The notes under the pieces: model-generated
The model's database searches: none
Told to the model about the DNA's origin: nothing
What the model saw: only the letters and a program-made list of their open reading frames with translations
Made by a program: the position numbers and the translations under genes
Shown: positions 54,694 through 63,415 of the stretch, in pieces
Position numbering within the stretch: the first letter of the stretch is position 1
Layout: every line of letters begins with the position of its first letter
Source: Streptomyces sp. WM6386
Lineage (GTDB): Bacteria > Actinomycetota > Actinomycetes > Streptomycetales > Streptomycetaceae
DNA: 64,000 bases
Direction of reading: 5' to 3'
Assembly (NCBI RefSeq): GCF_000972385.1
Contig: NZ_JXTE01000015.1
Span: 67,864-131,863 of the forward strand

Positions 54694-54732
54694 ACGCTAG
54701 GGCGCCCACTTTCAACTCGTCAAGGACAAAGT
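54694..54732 (-). promoter_or_regulatory. Promoter and 25-bp operator for the PQQ dehydrogenase gene
   Basis: The inverted repeat at 54708-54732 has outer arms ACTTT and AAAGT and a right half AGGACAAAGT. On the minus strand a -35 TTGACG (54718-54723) lies inside it, and a -10 TAGCGT (54694-54699) follows at 18-nt spacing. A bound repressor would block the -35. The right half is identical to that of the site at 57992-58016. A second palindrome, AGGAAAGACTGTCCT, sits at 54746-54760. Confidence 0.65.
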
Positions 54733-54793
54733 TTCAATCTTTTCGAGGAAAGACTGTCCTGGAGTTTTCGCTCTTTTCGGGCATGCCCGGGGA

Positions 54794-54821
54794 CCCGCCC
54801 GGCGCCAAGACGCCGGGCGGG
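54794..54821 (-). terminator. Hairpin terminator of the SPI-like gene
   Basis: CCCGCCCGGCG (54794-54804) and CGCCGGGCGGG (54811-54821) form an 11-bp perfect GC stem with a 6-nt loop, 19 nt after the stop of the minus-strand gene. Confidence 0.8.
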
Positions 54822-54840
54822 CACCGCGGGTGAGGCTCCG

Positions 54841-56004
54841 TCAGTGACGGGCGCGCAGGGCCGCGAGGTTGTCGTAGCCGATGCGGGCGAAGTCCAGGGA
54901 CTGGCCGGGAACGCTCGCACTGGGCGCGTTGTCCTGCTCGACCATCGGGTTGTGGTAGTTCTTCGCACCCACCCGGGTGAAGAACTTCCGGTAGTCGATG
55001 TCGCCCGTACCGAACGGCACCATGTCGTAGCCCAGACCGCTCTGGAGGTTGACGACGCCGTCCTTGGCGTGGAACAGCGGGAAGCGGTTGGTGTTGCGGA
55101 CCACGAGTGCGGCCGGGTCGAAGACGTCCTCACGCTGCGAGCCGTCGTGGGCTGTGTACGTGTGGAACTTGTACTGGGCCACGTGCGCCCAGAAGACGTC
55201 CAGTTCCAGATAGACGCTCTTGCGGTCCGTCGTCTTCAGGAAGTACTCGAGCTTGCGGATCCCGGAGCTGCGGGTCGGCCGGCCCTGGGCGTCGAGCGGG
55301 CCGCCGTCGAGCAGGAAGTCGTAGGCGCTGTCGTGGTTGTGGGTGTAGAGCTTGATGCCCTCGCGGCGGGCGATGGCGCCCAGGGTGTTCCACTTCTGCG
55401 CTGCGGCGTCCCAGTCGGCACGGTAGGGGGTGTTGGTGGGATCGGCGCCGGTGCCCATGTGCTCCATGCCGAGGATGTTGGATATCTCCAGCCAGCGCTT
55501 GAAGGTGTCCAGGTCGGACGGCGTCAGGGGCCAGGACGGCGGGATGAAGCCGTGACTGCCCTGCGCCCGCAGGCCGTACGCGTCGAGCCAGGAGCGGAGC
55601 AGCTTCGCGCCCTGGACGGTGCCCAGGTCTGCGCCGCCGGGCGCGTTGGCGTGCTGGCCGTAGCCGGCGAACTCCACCTGGCGGTACCCGAAGCGCGACA
55701 GCTGCTTGAACACCTCGCGGAAACCGGAGGGCAGGTCGGAGGCGAGCGGGTCGCGGCCGACCGCGTCTCGGACGGTGTAGAGGATGATGCCGCGCTTGTC
55801 CGGCGGGACCAGAGCGGAACGGCCCCGGTCGCCGCCGGAGGCTGCGGATCTGTCCTGCGCCAGGGCGGGCGCGGCGCCGAAGACCGGGGCGGCGATCGCC
55901 GCGCCGGTGACGGCCGTGCAGGTGGTGAGGAAACGGCGGCGGCTGACGCCGAGTGCGCGGCGCAGGTCGTCGCTGGTGACGGCTTCGTCGTTGAACGCGG
56001 TCAC
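54841..56004 (-). CDS. Tat-exported sugar-phosphate-isomerase/epimerase-like TIM barrel
   Basis: This 387-residue protein starts at GTG 56004. The twin-arginine signal SRRRFLTT (21-28) with AVTGAAIAAPVFGAA predicts export of a folded, metal-bound protein. The AP-endonuclease-2/xylose-isomerase-like barrel has FGYRQVEFAGYGQ, RAQGSHGFIPP, LYTHNHDSAYDFLLD, SVYLELDVFWAHV and FPLFHAKD. Glu/Asp/His metal ligands lie in VEFAG, HNHDS, ELDVFW and FHAKDG. Similar exported or cytosolic SPI proteins act on 3-keto-sugars in glycoside cleavage. Substrate unknown. Confidence 0.82.
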   Translation of the reverse strand: MTAFNDEAVTSDDLRRALGVSRRRFLTTCTAVTGAAIAAPVFGAAPALAQDRSAASGGDRGRSALVPPDKRGIILYTVRDAVGRDPLASDLPSGFREVFKQLSRFGYRQVEFAGYGQHANAPGGADLGTVQGAKLLRSWLDAYGLRAQGSHGFIPPSWPLTPSDLDTFKRWLEISNILGMEHMGTGADPTNTPYRADWDAAAQKWNTLGAIARREGIKLYTHNHDSAYDFLLDGGPLDAQGRPTRSSGIRKLEYFLKTTDRKSVYLELDVFWAHVAQYKFHTYTAHDGSQREDVFDPAALVVRNTNRFPLFHAKDGVVNLQSGLGYDMVPFGTGDIDYRKFFTRVGAKNYHNPMVEQDNAPSASVPGQSLDFARIGYDNLAALRARH

Positions 56005-56205
56005 AGGGGTTCTCTCTTTCGTTGTCGCGGTGCTGCGGATGCCTGACGTCCGCCGTCTCAGGCGAGGCCGGCAAGCCGCAGGAGAAGGGACTTCACTTCG
56101 GTGGCCGCGACGCGGCCGGACACTGCGCGGGGGGTGGAGACAAGGACGAGCGGACCTTTGTCGCCGCTCGTGGGGAGGCGGCCGTGGCTGCCGCGGAGGC
56201 GTCAT

Positions 56206-56400
56206 GGGTCATGGGGGACGACGGCGAGCCGGCGGCGCATGCCGGGCTTCCTGCCGGCCACCGTCTTGGCCAACCTGAGCCCCACATAGGGGCCTTCGCC
56301 ATCCGTGAACAGCTCGACGGGGCCGTATCCGCGTCTGCGGTGGATCTGCATCGTCGGGGCCGAACCGCTCGACGTCGTTGTCCACGCGGCGCAGTTCGGG
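56206..56400 (-). pseudogene. Unidentified short remnant
   Basis: Minus-strand frames give PELRRVDNDVERFGPDD and, one frame over, IHRRRGYGPVELFTDGEGPY then VGLRLAKTVAGRKPGM, ending PHDP and TGA at 56206. It is protein-like with a probable frameshift near 56350 and no assignable family. The rest of 56005-56462 is empty. Confidence 0.3.
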
Positions 56401-56462
56401 CCGGTCCCGCGGCTCGGGGGTGGGCGGCGCGGGCGGGGTGAGGCGGGATGGAAGGGAACGGG

Positions 56463-57614
56463 TCACTGCGCCTCCCGTAGGCGGTCGGCGAACGACAGCA
56501 GCGCGGTGAACTGCTCCGAGAGGCCCGACGGGCCCGCGTCGGGGTCCTTGAAGTAGAAGCCCAGTTCCGGCAACGGTCCGGTCAGGCCCGCCTCGTGGGC
56601 GCGGGCGACCAGGCGGGCCAGGTCCAGCACGAGCGGTGCGGCCAGGGCCGAGTCGCAGCCCTGCCAGATGGTCTGGAGGATCATGCGCGAGCCGAGGAAG
56701 CCTTCGAAGGCGATGTGGTCCCAGGCGGTCTTCCAGTCGCCGAGCACCGGCACGTCGTCGATGTGCACCTCACCCTGCGGTGTGTGTCCGAGGGTTTCGG
56801 CGAGGACACGTTCCTTGCCGGCGTTCTTCGCCGCGGCCGCGCCCGGGTCGGCCAGCGCCGCCCCGTCGCCTCCGCCCAGCAGATTGGTGCCGGACCAGGC
56901 CTGCACGTGCAGGGCGCGCTGGACGAACATCGGGGCGAGCACGGCCCGCAGCAGCGTCTGGCCGGTCTTGCCGTCACGGCCCGCGTGGGGAAGCCCGCCG
57001 GCTGCGGCGGCGTCCGTGAGGGCCGGGGTGCGCAGCCCGGTGGACGGTGTGAAGTTGACGTAGGGACAGCCGGCTCGCAGGGCGGCGGCCGCGTAGAGGG
57101 AGCTGGGCGGCAGTCGTACGGCGTCGGGTGCGGGCAGCGGCTCTGTCGAGGAGACGTTGACGACGACCATCCGTGCCAGTGCGTTGCGCGCGCGGAAGGA
57201 GGTGAGGTCGGCGGCGAAGTCCGCGATGAGTTCCTCGTCGCTGCGCGGGTCGTTCGGGAGCGGTCCGCCCAGGCGTATCTCCTCGTCCGCGGCCTGGAGT
57301 TCGGCGCGCACGGCGGGGGCGAGGCCGTGCGGGAGGACGCCCGCATCGGTGAGGTGTTCGGCTCGCTTGGGCAGCGGGCAGTGGGTGGTGTCGTGGCCGC
57401 CGAAGACGAGTGAGGCCAGGGGCGGCAGGCCGGTGCCGTCGAACGGCGGCGTCTCGGTGACCATGCCGGTCGGCGGATGCAGTGTGGCGGCGACCGCCGC
57501 GCATCCGGCGACGGCGGTGGTGGCCACCGATCCGCGGGCTCCGACGAACCAGACACCGGTGCGTGCGGTCCGCCCGCTGGCCTGCGGCTCCGGTGCTGTC
57601 CGGTCGTTGTTCAC
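56463..57614 (-). CDS. Inositol-3-phosphate synthase
   Basis: This 383-residue protein starts at GTG 57614 after GGGAGG. The enzyme converts glucose-6-phosphate to inositol-3-phosphate through NAD-dependent oxidation and aldol cyclisation. Landmarks are the Rossmann GVWFVGARGSVATTAV (20-35), VVNVSSTEPLP, GCPYVNFTPSTGL, HAGRDGKTGQTLLRAVLAPM (conserved Lys and Asp) and HIAFEGFLGSRMILQTIWQG. It is a standalone paralogue in a sugar gene cluster, not linked to phosphatidylinositol genes. A structured leader and a palindromic site lie upstream. Confidence 0.88.
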   Translation of the reverse strand: MNNDRTAPEPQASGRTARTGVWFVGARGSVATTAVAGCAAVAATLHPPTGMVTETPPFDGTGLPPLASLVFGGHDTTHCPLPKRAEHLTDAGVLPHGLAPAVRAELQAADEEIRLGGPLPNDPRSDEELIADFAADLTSFRARNALARMVVVNVSSTEPLPAPDAVRLPPSSLYAAAALRAGCPYVNFTPSTGLRTPALTDAAAAGGLPHAGRDGKTGQTLLRAVLAPMFVQRALHVQAWSGTNLLGGGDGAALADPGAAAAKNAGKERVLAETLGHTPQGEVHIDDVPVLGDWKTAWDHIAFEGFLGSRMILQTIWQGCDSALAAPLVLDLARLVARAHEAGLTGPLPELGFYFKDPDAGPSGLSEQFTALLSFADRLREAQ

Positions 57615-57769
57615 GGGCTGCCTCCCTGCCAAGTCGAGGTACCGATGTGGTGTGGAGGACGGTGGGTTGGGGGCCCGGGGGCCTCCCCGTCCACCGCCGG
57701 CATTGGGGCGGCTTCGGCCGCGGCCCAGGAGGACTCCTCCGTGTTCGGCGCGGTTACGGCGTACGCGTG

Positions 57770-57889
57770 GGCGGCAAAGAGCAAAGCCCGCCGCCGGTGA
57801 GAAGTGCGGGATACCTGAGGGCTCGTGGCCCTGCGCCGTGCAGGGACGTCCTCCGTGGCCCGGTCGCACGAACCGTGCGCCGTGCGACC
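57770..57889 (-). promoter_or_regulatory. Structured leader of the inositol-phosphate synthase gene
   Basis: Three stems lie in the 5' region: GGTCGCACG with its exact complement at 57862-57870/57881-57889 (10-nt loop), CCCTGC/GCAGGG at 57829-57834/57840-57845 (5-nt loop), and GGCGGC/GCCGCC at 57770-57775/57790-57795. The set could form a folded RNA leader, but no known riboswitch signature was recognised. The rest of 57615-58151 lacks genes. Confidence 0.35.
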
Positions 57890-57991
57890 TTAATGCGCCG
57901 TCAGTTTCGAACCACTGTGGGGTGGCTGTGCACGAAGGGACCGTAGCCCCGTTCGTCCTTGACCGGAACCCTTTGCGCACCGAAGCGACGA

Positions 57992-58016
57992 ACTTTTTCC
58001 TTGATCAGGACAAAGT
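57992..58016. promoter_or_regulatory. 25-bp inverted-repeat operator
   Basis: Arms ACTTTTTCCT (57992-58001) and AGGACAAAGT (58007-58016) are complementary in 9 of 10 positions around a 5-nt centre. The right arm is identical to that of the PQQ dehydrogenase promoter site at 54708-54732. A clear -35/-10 pair was not found here. A ROK regulator is the likely ligand because a ROK gene sits in the same cluster. Confidence 0.6.
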
Positions 58017-58151
58017 GGTGTCAGGGCAGCCCGGACCGGCCCGGCGGCTCTCAGTCGGCACACTTCCTCCAGCTGCAGATCGGCCCACTGACCGGTGAAC
58101 AGGGTGAACGGGCATGGCATGGTGCTTCCGAGCGGCGTTCCTGACGGCCCT

Positions 58152-59366
58152 CTAGCGGACTTCGGCCTCGACGGCCTGGACAGGGGTGAAGACGGCGTTC
58201 TTCTGCGCGCTCTCCTCCACCGCGGCGAGCACCCGCTGCACCTGCAGACCGTCGGCGAACGACGGCATCGGGTCAGTGCCCGACGCGATGGCCTCGACCA
58301 GGTCGCGGGCCTGGTGGGCGAAGGTGTGCTCGTAGCCGAGCGCATGGCCCGGCGGCCACCAGCCCTCCAGGTAGGGGTGCTCGGCCTCGGTGACGACGAT
58401 CCTGCGGAACCCCGCCGTGGCGGCGGGCTCCCGGTGGTCGTGGAAGGACAGTTCGTTGAGCCGCTCGAGGTCGAAGGCGAGCGAACCGGACTCGCCGTTG
58501 ATCTCCAGCCGCAGGGCGTTCTTGCGCCCCGAGGCCATCCTGGACGCCTCGAACATGGCGAGCGCGCCCGAGGCTAGCCGACCGGTGAAGACGGCCGCGT
58601 CGTCGACCGTCACCGGAGCACGATGGGTGCCGCCGGAAGCGGACAGGCCCGAGGAGGGGCCGTCGAGGCGGGGGCGCTCCTTGACGAAGGTTTCCAACTG
58701 GGCGGAGACCCCGACCAGCAGCTCACCCACCAGGTACTGCGCGAGGTCGACGATGTGCGCGCCGAGGTCACCGAGCGCCCCCGACCCCGCGTGCTCCCGC
58801 TGCAACCGCCAGGTCAGCGGGAAGTCGGGGTCGACCAGCCAGTCCTGGAGGTAGCTGACCCGCACGTGGCGCAGCGTGCCGAGCCTGCCGTCGGCGATGA
58901 GCCGTCGGGCGAAGGCGAGGGCGGGCACCCGCCGGTAGTTGAAGCCCACCATGGCCAACTGCCCGCGCGAGCGGGCCGCTTCGGCGGCCGCGGTCATGGC
59001 CTCCGCCTCGGCGACCGTATTGGCCAGCGGCTTCTCGCACAGCACGTGCTTGCCCGCCTCCAGCGCCGCGATCGCGATCTCCGCATGGCTGTCGCCCGGT
59101 GTGCAGATGTCGACGAGCTGTACGTCGTCGCGGACGATGAGGGCGCGCCAGTCGGTCTCCGTCGCGGCCCAGCCGTGCTTGTCGGCCGCCGCCCGCACGG
59201 CGTGCGCGTCGCGCCCGGCGATCGCGGCCATGACCGGCCGCAGCGGCAGGTCGAACACGTGCCCGACGGTGCGCCACCCCTGTGAGTGCGCGGCGCCCAT
59301 GAACGCGTAGCCGACCATGCCCACGCCGAGTGCCGGCGGTGCGGTCCGACTGTCCCTCTGTTCCAT
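58152..59366 (-). CDS. Gfo/Idh/MocA-family oxidoreductase
   Basis: This 404-residue protein starts at ATG 59366 after AGGAGG. The N-terminal Rossmann motif is GVGMVGYAFMGAAHSQGWRT (14-33), with VDICTPGDSHAEIAIAALEA and the signature EKPLANT (111-117). The C-terminal domain has DLGAHIVDLAQYLVGE, with the catalytic Asp/His pair. The family oxidises sugar or inositol hydroxyls, often to 3-keto forms, with NAD(P). It lies 68 nt after the binding-protein gene in the same transport operon. Confidence 0.88.
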   Translation of the reverse strand: MEQRDSRTAPPALGVGMVGYAFMGAAHSQGWRTVGHVFDLPLRPVMAAIAGRDAHAVRAAADKHGWAATETDWRALIVRDDVQLVDICTPGDSHAEIAIAALEAGKHVLCEKPLANTVAEAEAMTAAAEAARSRGQLAMVGFNYRRVPALAFARRLIADGRLGTLRHVRVSYLQDWLVDPDFPLTWRLQREHAGSGALGDLGAHIVDLAQYLVGELLVGVSAQLETFVKERPRLDGPSSGLSASGGTHRAPVTVDDAAVFTGRLASGALAMFEASRMASGRKNALRLEINGESGSLAFDLERLNELSFHDHREPAATAGFRRIVVTEAEHPYLEGWWPPGHALGYEHTFAHQARDLVEAIASGTDPMPSFADGLQVQRVLAAVEESAQKNAVFTPVQAVEAEVR

Positions 59367-59434
59367 ACGGATTCCTCCTGGTCGGAGTGTCACTGACGGA
59401 TCGCTGTGTTCGCGGGGCGCGCGGCCCGGACCGG

Positions 59435-60484
59435 TCAGATGAAGCCGGTCGGCAGGTACTGGTCGACGTTGTCCTTGGTGACCACGGCCGAGTAGAGGGT
59501 CAGTGAGGACGGGATCTCGAACTCGGCGAGGCCGCCGACGCCCTTGCCCTGGCCGAGCGCCCGGGCGAGATCGATGGCGGAGGCGGCCATGGTCGGCGGG
59601 TACAGGACGGTCGCCTTGAGCACGCTGTCGCCCGCCTTGATGGCGTCCATCGCGGACTTGGCACCCGCGCCGCCGACCATCAGGAAGTCGTCGCGGCCGG
59701 CCTGCTCGATGGCGCGCAGCGCGCCTACGCCCTGGTCGTCGTCGTGGTTCCACAGCGCGTCGAACTTCGACTGGGCCTGGAGCAGTTGCGCCATCTTGGC
59801 CTGCCCTGACTCCACCGTGAAGTCGGCGGCCTGGCGGGCCACCTTCTTGATGTTGGGGTAGTTCTTCAGGGCGTCGTCGAAGCCCTTGGTGCGCTGCTGG
59901 GTCAGTTCGAGGTTGTCGAGGCCGGCGAGTTCGACGACTTTGGCGTTCTTCGTGTCCTTGAGTTGTTCGCCGATGTAGTGCCCGGCGTTGAGGCCCATGC
60001 CGTAGTTGTCGCCGCCGATCCAGCAGCGGTAGGCCTGCGGGGAGGCGAAGACACGGTCCAGGTTGATGACAGGTATGCCGGCCCTCATGGCCTGCAGGCC
60101 GACCTGGGTGAGGGCCTTGCCGTCGGCCGGAAGGATCACCAGGACGTCGACCTTCTTGTTGATCAGGGTCTGGATCTGGCCGATCTGCTGGGCGGTGTCG
60201 TTGGACCCCTCGGTGATCTCCAGCGTGACGTCGGAGTACTTCTTCGCACGGGACTTGGCGTTGTCGTTGATGGCGTTGAGCCAGCCGTGGTCGGCCTGCG
60301 GGCCGGCGAAGCCGATGGTGACGGCCTTGCCCGGCTTGTCGTCCGCGACCGGGGCGGCGTTGTCCGCGGCCCCTTCCCGGTCCTTGGGCTCATTGCTGGT
60401 GCAGGCCGTCAGCAGCGCGCCGGCGGAAACGGCTGCGGTGCCGAACAGCAGTGCTCTGCGGCTGGTGGCGGGGGTTCTTGCCAT
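59435..60484 (-). CDS. Sugar ABC transporter substrate-binding lipoprotein
   Basis: This 349-residue periplasmic-binding-protein type 1 (ribose/inositol-like) has a lipobox LLTAC with Cys28. The signal also carries SRRALLF. Two-lobed fold landmarks are TIGFAGPQADHGWLNAINDN, VDVLVILPADGKALTQVGLQ, RAGIPVINLDRVFASPQAYR, WIGGDNYGMGLNAGHYIGEQ and FDALWNHDDDQGVGALRAIE. It captures a sugar for the RbsA/RbsC-type transporter upstream. A strong hairpin separates it from the permease gene. Confidence 0.9.
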   Translation of the reverse strand: MARTPATSRRALLFGTAAVSAGALLTACTSNEPKDREGAADNAAPVADDKPGKAVTIGFAGPQADHGWLNAINDNAKSRAKKYSDVTLEITEGSNDTAQQIGQIQTLINKKVDVLVILPADGKALTQVGLQAMRAGIPVINLDRVFASPQAYRCWIGGDNYGMGLNAGHYIGEQLKDTKNAKVVELAGLDNLELTQQRTKGFDDALKNYPNIKKVARQAADFTVESGQAKMAQLLQAQSKFDALWNHDDDQGVGALRAIEQAGRDDFLMVGGAGAKSAMDAIKAGDSVLKATVLYPPTMAASAIDLARALGQGKGVGGLAEFEIPSSLTLYSAVVTKDNVDQYLPTGFI

Positions 60485-60536
60485 GGCGGATCGACCCTTC
60501 GACTGGGCGGTGTGCGTCGGTTGGGGAGGCGGGGGT

Positions 60537-60568
60537 GCCGGACGGCGGTGTCAGGGCCGCCGTCCGGC
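60537..60568 (-). terminator. Intercistronic hairpin between permease and binding-protein genes
   Basis: GCCGGACGGCGG (60537-60548) and its exact complement (60557-60568) form a 12-bp stem with an 8-nt loop. It lies inside the operon, so it probably protects or attenuates mRNA rather than ending it, allowing different amounts of permease and binding protein. Confidence 0.65.
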
Positions 60569-60584
60569 GGCGTGCGGTACGGCG

Positions 60585-61613
60585 TCAGGTGTCGCCGTGC
60601 GGCGAGCGGCGCTGGACCAGGACGGCGGCGACGATGAGGGCGCCCTTCGCGATCTGCTGGACAGCGGTCTCGAGGTTGTTCAGGGCGAAGATGTTGGTGA
60701 TCGTGGTGAAGATCAGGACACCGAGGACGGAGCCGATGATGGTGCCGCGGCCACCGCTGAGCAGCGTGCCGCCGATGATCGCCGCGGCGATGGCGTCCAG
60801 CTCGTAGAGGTTGCCGTTGGTGTTCTGGCCCGAGCCGGCGAGCACGATCAGCATGAACGCGGCGATACCGCAGCACAGTCCGGACAGCAGGTAGAGGTAG
60901 AGGCGCTGGCGGCGGACGTCGATGCCGGCGAGGCGGGCGGCCTCCGCGTTGCCGCCGACCGCGACGGTGCGGCGGCCGAAGGTGGTGCGGTTGAGCAGCA
61001 GCCAGCCGATGACGGTGACCGCACCGAAGATCAGGACAAGGGGCGGGACGCCGAGGACGTAGGCGTCCCTGGCGCCGAGATCGAGCACCGATTCCACGCT
61101 CACGACCTGGGTGCTGCCGTCCGTGATCTGCAACGCCAGGCCACGGGCGGAGGCCAGCATGGCGAGCGTCGCGATGAACGGCACCATCCTGCCGTAGGCG
61201 ATCAGAAGTCCGTTCACGAGGCCGCAGCCCACACCGACGATCACCGCGGTGAAGAGGATGCCGGCGAACCCGAACTCCTGGGTCGCCACGGTCGTCGCCC
61301 ACACCGAGGCCAGCGCCACCATCGCGCCGACCGACAGGTCGATCCCGCCGCTGGTGATGACGAAGGTCATGCCGACGGTGACGACGCCGATCACGGACGC
61401 CTGGGTGAGGACGAGCTGCAGATTGCTCGTCGCCAGGAACTCGTCCGGTGCGGTGATCCCGCCGACCGCGACGAGGGCGGCGAGGACTCCGAGCAAGGAC
61501 AGCGTGCGCACGTCCCACCGCAGACCGGGGCGGCGTGAACTGTCCTTGTCCCCTGCGGACTTGGCGGTGGACGTCGGCGCTTGCTTCTGCGCCGCGGTGG
61601 CCGGCTGCGTCAT
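60585..61613 (-). CDS. RbsC-type sugar ABC transporter permease
   Basis: This 342-residue integral membrane protein has about 8-10 helices, including LSLLGVLAALVAVGGITAPD, GMTFVITSGGIDLSVGAMVA (the conserved ITGGIDLSVG family signature), LVLIFGAVTVIGWLLLN and GTIIGSVLGVLIFTTITNIF. The start ATG 61613 overlaps the ATPase stop (ATGA), so the two are coupled. It forms the channel of the transporter with its paired ATPase and lipoprotein. Confidence 0.92.
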   Translation of the reverse strand: MTQPATAAQKQAPTSTAKSAGDKDSSRRPGLRWDVRTLSLLGVLAALVAVGGITAPDEFLATSNLQLVLTQASVIGVVTVGMTFVITSGGIDLSVGAMVALASVWATTVATQEFGFAGILFTAVIVGVGCGLVNGLLIAYGRMVPFIATLAMLASARGLALQITDGSTQVVSVESVLDLGARDAYVLGVPPLVLIFGAVTVIGWLLLNRTTFGRRTVAVGGNAEAARLAGIDVRRQRLYLYLLSGLCCGIAAFMLIVLAGSGQNTNGNLYELDAIAAAIIGGTLLSGGRGTIIGSVLGVLIFTTITNIFALNNLETAVQQIAKGALIVAAVLVQRRSPHGDT

Positions 61614-63133
61614 GGCGTCGGGCTCCCTTCCATCACAAGATCGAGTACGCGGTGCTCGTCGAGCTCCCGGGCGTCCGCGGTGTGCACGACGCTGCCTTCA
61701 CGCAGCACCAGCACCCGGTCGGCGAGACCCAGGACCTCGGGCACCTCACTGGACACGAGAAGTACGGCCAGGCCCTCGTCGGCCAGCCGGCGGATCACGG
61801 CGTAGAGCTCCGCCCGGGCACCGATGTCGACACCCCTGGTCGGCTCGTCCAGCAGCAGCACCTTGCAGCCCCGCAACAGCCAGCGTGCGAGGACCGCCTT
61901 CTGCTGGTTGCCGCCGGACAGGGTCCTGATCGCGGCATCGGGATTGTCCGGGCGCAGGGACAGTTCCCGAACCGCCTGGTGCGTCGCGGCCCGCTCGGAA
62001 CGGCGGTCGATCCAGCCCGCGCGGGCGAACCTGGACAGGGTGGAGACCGAGACATTGCTGCTGACGGACTCCAGCATCAGCAGGCCCTGCGCCTTGCGTT
62101 CCTCGGGCGCCAGCCCGATGCCGGCGAGGACGGCGGCGCGGACACTTCCCGGGCGCAGAGGTGTGCCCTCGACGAGGACCCGACCGCCGTCAGGCCTGCG
62201 AGCCCCGTAGATCGTCTCCAGGATCTCGCTGCGCCCGGACCCGACGAGCCCGGCCAGACCGACGATCTCACCGGGCCGCAGCTCCAGATCGACGGGCGCG
62301 AACTCCCCTCGCCGGGTGAGCCCTTCGACCGTCAGCACCGGTTCCTTCCCCGTGGCGAACCCTGTCTCGGGGCGATCAGGGAAGACGTACTCCACATTCC
62401 GCCCGGTCATCAGGGCCACGACCTCCTGGGTCGGCGTCGACTCGGCGGGCAGACCGCCCGCGACCGACCGGCCCTCCTTCAGGACCGTGACCCGGTCACC
62501 GATGCGCCGGATCTCCTCCAGGCGGTGGGAGATGTAGATGACGGCGACCCCGTCACCCGTCAGATCACCCACGATCCGAAAGAGGTTGTCCACCTCCTCG
62601 GGGTCGAGCGCCGCGGACGGCTCGTCCATCACGATCAACCGGACCTCGTGGGACAGTGCGCGGGCCATGGAAACGATCTGCTGCTGCGCCGCGGACAGGT
62701 CACCGACGAGTCGCGAGGGGGCGATCTCCGAGTGCCCCAGACGTTCCAGCAACTCCGCGGTCGCCGTACGGGCGGTGGAGCCGCGCACGACGAACCCGGC
62801 GGTGGTCGGCTCGTGCCCGAGGAAGACGTTCTCCGCGACGGACAGCCCCTCGATCAGATCGAGTTCCTGGTAGATGGTGGCGATACCCAGGCGCATGGCG
62901 GCGATCGGCGACCCCAGGGTCACGGCCTCGCCCTGCCAGGTGATCTCACCGCGGTCGGGCTGGTGCGCTCCGGCGAGCACTTTGATCAAGGTGGACTTTC
63001 CGGCTCCGTTCTGGCCGAGGAGGCAATGGACTTCTCCGGCCTCGACCTCGAGATCCACACCGTCCAGGGCGCGAACGCCCGGGAACGACTTGGTGATACC
63101 GGACATGGTGAGCAGGGGTGATGGTGGTGCCAT
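61610..63133 (-). CDS. RbsA-type sugar ABC transporter ATPase (two domains)
   Basis: This 507-residue protein starts at ATG 63133 after GAGGGG. The first ATPase domain has Walker A GQNGAGKST (40-48), signature LSAAQQQIVSMARAL and Walker B LIVMDEPSAAL. The second has a degenerate P-loop GLVGSGRSE, signature LSGGNQQKAVLARWL and Walker B VLLLDEPTRGVDIGARAEL. This two-domain layout is the CUT2 class that imports ribose, galactose, xylose or inositol-like sugars. It is the first transport gene after a 378-bp gap following the ROK gene. Confidence 0.93.
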   Translation of the reverse strand: MAPPSPLLTMSGITKSFPGVRALDGVDLEVEAGEVHCLLGQNGAGKSTLIKVLAGAHQPDRGEITWQGEAVTLGSPIAAMRLGIATIYQELDLIEGLSVAENVFLGHEPTTAGFVVRGSTARTATAELLERLGHSEIAPSRLVGDLSAAQQQIVSMARALSHEVRLIVMDEPSAALDPEEVDNLFRIVGDLTGDGVAVIYISHRLEEIRRIGDRVTVLKEGRSVAGGLPAESTPTQEVVALMTGRNVEYVFPDRPETGFATGKEPVLTVEGLTRRGEFAPVDLELRPGEIVGLAGLVGSGRSEILETIYGARRPDGGRVLVEGTPLRPGSVRAAVLAGIGLAPEERKAQGLLMLESVSSNVSVSTLSRFARAGWIDRRSERAATHQAVRELSLRPDNPDAAIRTLSGGNQQKAVLARWLLRGCKVLLLDEPTRGVDIGARAELYAVIRRLADEGLAVLLVSSEVPEVLGLADRVLVLREGSVVHTADARELDEHRVLDLVMEGSPTP

Positions 63134-63354
63134 GAGGAATCCCCTCGGCAGGTACGGGCCGTGAGCGAGCGGAGCTGGGCAGGGCGGATCGGTGTGCTTG
63201 GGCAGCTCTGGGAAGCCCGGGGCGGCGTGCGCCGGGGCGTAGGGGCTGAGCAGGGCGGGGCGGGGCAGGCCTGAGGGCCTGGGAACCATGCGGTGTTGGG
63301 AGCCGACCGCCGGCGCTTCATGCGATGGATACGGCGGCACTGTGGTGTTGCGAG

Positions 63355-63415
63355 GGTTCTACGGGTGACGCGGTGGTTCTACGGGTTGTCGCGGTGGTTC
63401 TACGGGTGTCGCGAT
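63355..63415. repeat. Three tandem ~20-bp repeats upstream of the transport operon
   Basis: Units begin GGTTCTACGGGT at 63355, 63375 and 63396 (20, 21 and 20 bp) and differ by single bases at the end. They lie 222 nt upstream of the ATPase start in the 63134-63511 gap. The regular spacing (about two helical turns) suits side-by-side protein binding. The rest of the gap has no gene. Confidence 0.6.

Noticed and set aside
56595..57413. + strand frame opposite the inositol-phosphate synthase
   Set aside because: Shadow frame of a strongly supported gene.
63355..63415. Short repeats considered as a CRISPR array
   Set aside because: Units are contiguous without spacers and there are no cas genes.
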